From NCBI GenBank assembly GCA_963711255.1, contig CAVQDO010000035.1, forward strand, positions 186,001-250,000: 64,000 bases of DNA. Direction: 5' to 3'. A model generated the notes under the pieces. It ran no database searches. It saw only the letters and a program-made list of their open reading frames with translations, and was not told the origin of the DNA. This stretch comes from GCA-2746365 sp963711255. GTDB taxonomy: Bacteria > Pseudomonadota > Gammaproteobacteria > SZUA-229. Shown here in pieces: positions 61,853-64,000 of the stretch (position 1 is its first letter; every line of letters starts with the position of its first letter). The position numbers and the translations under genes are program-made.

Positions 61853-62651
61853 GTCTCTGCAGTTACCTGGCTGTTGAAGCGGCTAATAAAGAATTATGGT
61901 TAGCTGGTTGCTCTAAAATGACGCATTTTACTGCAAAATAGACAGGAACTTGTAAGAATTAATGACACTGATGTTTTTAAGCTGTGGATAAGTGTGAGGT
62001 GATGCGATTTAGCTTGTGGATAACTCTGTGGATAGCGCGGCTAACAGAAAAAAATATATTTTTCTAGCCCTTTTTTTATAATATTTCTGAAATATATTTT
62101 AAAAAGTTAAATATATACAATTCAATATGTTGCAGGATATCGATCTATTATTATAGGTTAAAAAACAGGCTTGACCAGGTGATAAAAATATGATTTCGGG
62201 GGTGTGTATAAGTATTTGCTGTTACTCATCTGCAGCTATAAATTTAATGTAATTTGTTAATAAATATTCTAGCTAATGATGCGTAAGTCATTAAATTACT
62301 ATATAAAAGGCGAGTTACACACAAAATCTGTGGATAACTTTGTGGACAAGAAAAAAAACAGGGCTGATTTTTGCTATAAAAATAGTGTTTTTGTTAGATT
62401 GACTACTTTTTGATCACATATATTAAGCCTTTATAAATCAGTGTCTTGCGTAATAATAATGTGAGGTCAATGTGAATAAAGTGAATATTCATAAAACACT
62501 AACAGCTATATTAGGGTTTCATTATTCACTTGTGTAAAACCCTGTCTTTTTACTGCAAATTTACAGTTACTTAGTGATTTTTACAGTCGTTTAAGAAAAT
62601 GCCTTACTATTCGTTGTGTATCATCAGACTTTTAAACAGAAGAGAAAAAAA
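61853..62651. other. Non-coding AT-rich region between priA and the fructosamine kinase gene
   Basis: About 800 bp with no convincing gene. It holds the DnaA-box cluster described separately. Near its right end AGGGTTT (62513-62519) and AAACCCT (62537-62543) form a hairpin followed by GTCTTTTT, and AAGTGAATA near 62479 with TATTCACTT near 62522 can add an outer stem. That could be a terminator of a short unannotated transcript. Confidence 0.5.
61983..62349. other. Candidate replication origin: DnaA-box cluster with AT-rich stretch
   Basis: Perfect DnaA boxes (TGTGGATAA, reverse of TTATCCACA) lie at 61983-61991, 62015-62023 and 62329-62337. One-mismatch boxes lie at 62027-62035 (TGTGGATAG), 62203-62211 (TGTGTATAA, equal to E. 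coli box R2) and 62341-62349 (TGTGGACAA). All six have the same orientation. Between the two clusters, about 62036-62160 is extremely AT-rich, and GATCTATTATTAT (62145-62157) resembles the E. coli 13-mer with one mismatch. priA and the next gene diverge from the region. Only two GATC sites are present, and dnaA is not nearby. Confidence 0.5.
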
Positions 62652-63530
62652 ATGAAGCAGTGGTTATCGGTTATCGAGAATATTGAAGCAACTATTGGCC
62701 GTCCTTTTTCACTCAGCGGGCAACGATGTGTCGCTGGCGGCAGTATTAGTTCGGCTTATGTGCTGAGTGATGAAAATGCTCGCTTTTTTGTTAAAACCAA
62801 CAGCCCCGGTAAAATCGCCATGTTCGAGGCCGAAGCGAAGGGTTTGCTGGAACTGGCTTCTAGTGAAACCATTAAGGTTCCGGTGCCCGTTTGTTATGGT
62901 GAGGATGAAACGCAAAGTTATATCGTCATGGAATATCTCGATATCAGCGGCGATGCCAGGCAGTCCGATCTGGGTAAGCAATTAGCCGCCATGCATCGGG
63001 TGTCTGCTGACCAGTTTGGCTGGCATATCAATAATACAATCGGTGCGACCTACCAGCCAAATACCCGGATGAGTGACTGGCTTGCGTTCTGGCGACAACA
63101 AAGGCTGGGTTTTCAATTAACCCTGGCCGAGAAAAATGGCTATGGCGGCGAATTGCAGCGCCTTGGCGAACGCCTGCTTGTTGAAATGCCTGCCCTTTTC
63201 AAAGGCAGAAAGATCCTTCCTTCCATGTTGCACGGTGACCTCTGGGGCGGCAATGTGGCAGGCCTCAAAGATGGCACGCCGGTCATTTTTGACCCGGCAT
63301 TTTATTATGGTGATCGAGAAGCGGACCTGGCGATGACTTATGTATTTGGTGGTTTCTCAGCGGATTTTTATGCCAGTTACAAGAATGCATTCCCGCTCGA
63401 TGAAGGCTTCGCCGTGCGTAAAACTTTTTACAACATTTATCACATTATCAATCATCTGAACATGTTTGGCGGCAGTTATCACGGTCAGGCAATCCATATG
63501 ATGGAGCAGGTTCTGGCTGAAATCAGATAA
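62652..63530 (+). CDS. Fructosamine kinase family protein
   Basis: A kinase-like (APH fold) protein that in studied members phosphorylates protein-bound ketoamines so that they fall off, a repair of glycation. I start at ATG 62652 (292 residues); an in-frame GTG at 62616 would add a basic leader without homology. Visible motifs are RCVAGGSISSAYVLSDENAR at the nucleotide loop, FVKTN, MLHGDLWGGNVAG with the catalytic Asp, and FDPAFYYGDREADLAMTY. The closing YNIYHIINHLNMFGGSY is typical. The nearest bacterial relatives (YniA type) have uncertain substrates. Confidence 0.88.
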   Translation: MKQWLSVIENIEATIGRPFSLSGQRCVAGGSISSAYVLSDENARFFVKTNSPGKIAMFEAEAKGLLELASSETIKVPVPVCYGEDETQSYIVMEYLDISGDARQSDLGKQLAAMHRVSADQFGWHINNTIGATYQPNTRMSDWLAFWRQQRLGFQLTLAEKNGYGGELQRLGERLLVEMPALFKGRKILPSMLHGDLWGGNVAGLKDGTPVIFDPAFYYGDREADLAMTYVFGGFSADFYASYKNAFPLDEGFAVRKTFYNIYHIINHLNMFGGSYHGQAIHMMEQVLAEIR

Positions 63531-63636
63531 CCCCGGTTTCCTCCATAACTGTAAATAATTTCTACAAGGTGTGTGATATCACCTGATATTTCCTTTTCTC
63601 ATATCTCTAACATACTGATTTTTCGTTGTTTTAATA

Positions 63637-63654
63637 TTGGCACGATATCTGTAT
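63637..63654 (+). promoter_or_regulatory. Possible sigma-54 promoter upstream of the last gene
   Basis: TTGGCACG (63637-63644) is a perfect -24 element of the sigma-54 consensus. The -12 part reads CTGTA instead of TTGCA, so the GC is lost and the match is incomplete. It lies about 40 nt before the ATG at 63692. Confidence 0.25.
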
Positions 63655-63691
63655 CTGTTGTTTTCGAATATAAATAATAATTTTAGGAAAT

Positions 63692-64000
63692 ATGATGAAA
63701 TCGCTGCAAATAAACAAACTGGCCATGCTTACCGGCATTTCGCTTTTGACGCTACAAAGTACCGCCAATATCGCCCTTGCCGAGCATGTTCATGACAGGC
63801 CTGATAGCCATGCACCCATCGGTGTTATGGGTGATCACCTGATGGAAGAAGGTCAGTGGATGGTTTCTTATCGCTTGATGAATATGCACATGGACGGTAT
63901 GCGTTCCGGAACCGATGACTTAACACCTGCCGAAGTCGCCCTGCTGCCAAATGCGCTTGCCGGTGAACCGATGCGCATGGGTAATTTACCCGATGGCAGC
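63692..64000 (+). CDS. Outer-membrane transporter-like protein, 5' part (cut by window end)
   Basis: The frame is open to the end of the window: 103 residues are visible. ATG 63692 is chosen, and an ATG one codon later is equally good, with TTTTAGGAAA just upstream as ribosome-binding site. A signal peptide (residues about 1-30, IALA cleavage) leads to HAPIGVMGDHLMEEGQWMVS and YRLMNMHMDGMRSGT, the start of an outer-membrane beta-barrel resembling the phenol-degradation MetA-pathway/transporter family. His and Met are frequent (EHVHDRPDSH, MHMDGM), which might indicate metal, for example copper, binding; that is inference. The rest of the gene is outside. Confidence 0.7.
   Translation, partial: MMKSLQINKLAMLTGISLLTLQSTANIALAEHVHDRPDSHAPIGVMGDHLMEEGQWMVSYRLMNMHMDGMRSGTDDLTPAEVALLPNALAGEPMRMGNLPDGS

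Overview
The window is about 64 kb of moderate-GC DNA from a gammaproteobacterial chromosome. The evidence is the conserved gene orders glyS-gmhB-plsC, murJ-ribF-ileS-lspA-fkpB-ispH with divergent rpsT, rplU-rpmA-obgE-proB with divergent ispB, gmk-rpoZ-spoT-ridA-recG, and SPOR/argS/priA, together with ubiC, fabV and a Pseudomonas-type minor-pilin operon. A phosphoribulokinase gene suggests an autotroph using the Calvin cycle, but no RuBisCO gene lies here, so that is inference. There is no rRNA, CRISPR array, transposase or prophage. One tRNA (Thr, anticodon CGT) was found.

Layout. 0-2.3 kb: 3' end of glyS, gmhB, plsC. 2.3-7.5 kb (minus): tatD and a FIST sensor gene, a 104/105-bp tandem repeat, prk, trmB, thiG, thiS. 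7.7-10.7 kb: an unrecognised secreted coiled-coil protein, thiO, tRNA-Thr, a REP-like palindrome, ppa. 10.9-17.5 kb: type IV pilus minor-pilin operon (fimT, pilV, pilW, pilX, pilY1, pilY2-like, pilE). 17.6-25.4 kb: ispH, fkpB, lspA, ileS, ribF, murJ, rpsT. 25.5-26.4 kb: a large palindromic repeat. 26.5-36.7 kb: proB to recG housekeeping genes. 36.8-40.0 kb: a hybrid histidine kinase, a small periplasmic-binding protein and a GAF protein. 40.3-50.3 kb: fabV, a glycosyltransferase, metY, ubiC, a cyclophilin, a second copy of the large palindrome, a tusA-tetR operon with a visible operator, a BASS transporter and a Rieske protein. 50.4-61.9 kb: rmuC, an AI-2E transporter, DUF3565, PilZ, DUF3530, an MFS-acyltransferase fusion, SCP2, SPOR, argS, priA. 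61.9-62.65 kb: a non-coding AT-rich region with a cluster of DnaA boxes. Then a fructosamine-kinase-like gene and the start of an outer-membrane protein gene.

Points that stand out. (1) Two ~735-bp non-coding elements are long imperfect palindromes, and their differences include two compensatory base-pair changes, so their folded structure appears to be conserved. (2) The 61983-62349 region has oriC-like features. (3) trmB, ribF and priA each carry one single-base indel that breaks an otherwise normal gene, which suggests consensus errors or real lesions. (4) murJ appears to start at CTG. (5) Two copies of a 14-bp palindrome sit on the tusA-tetR promoter.
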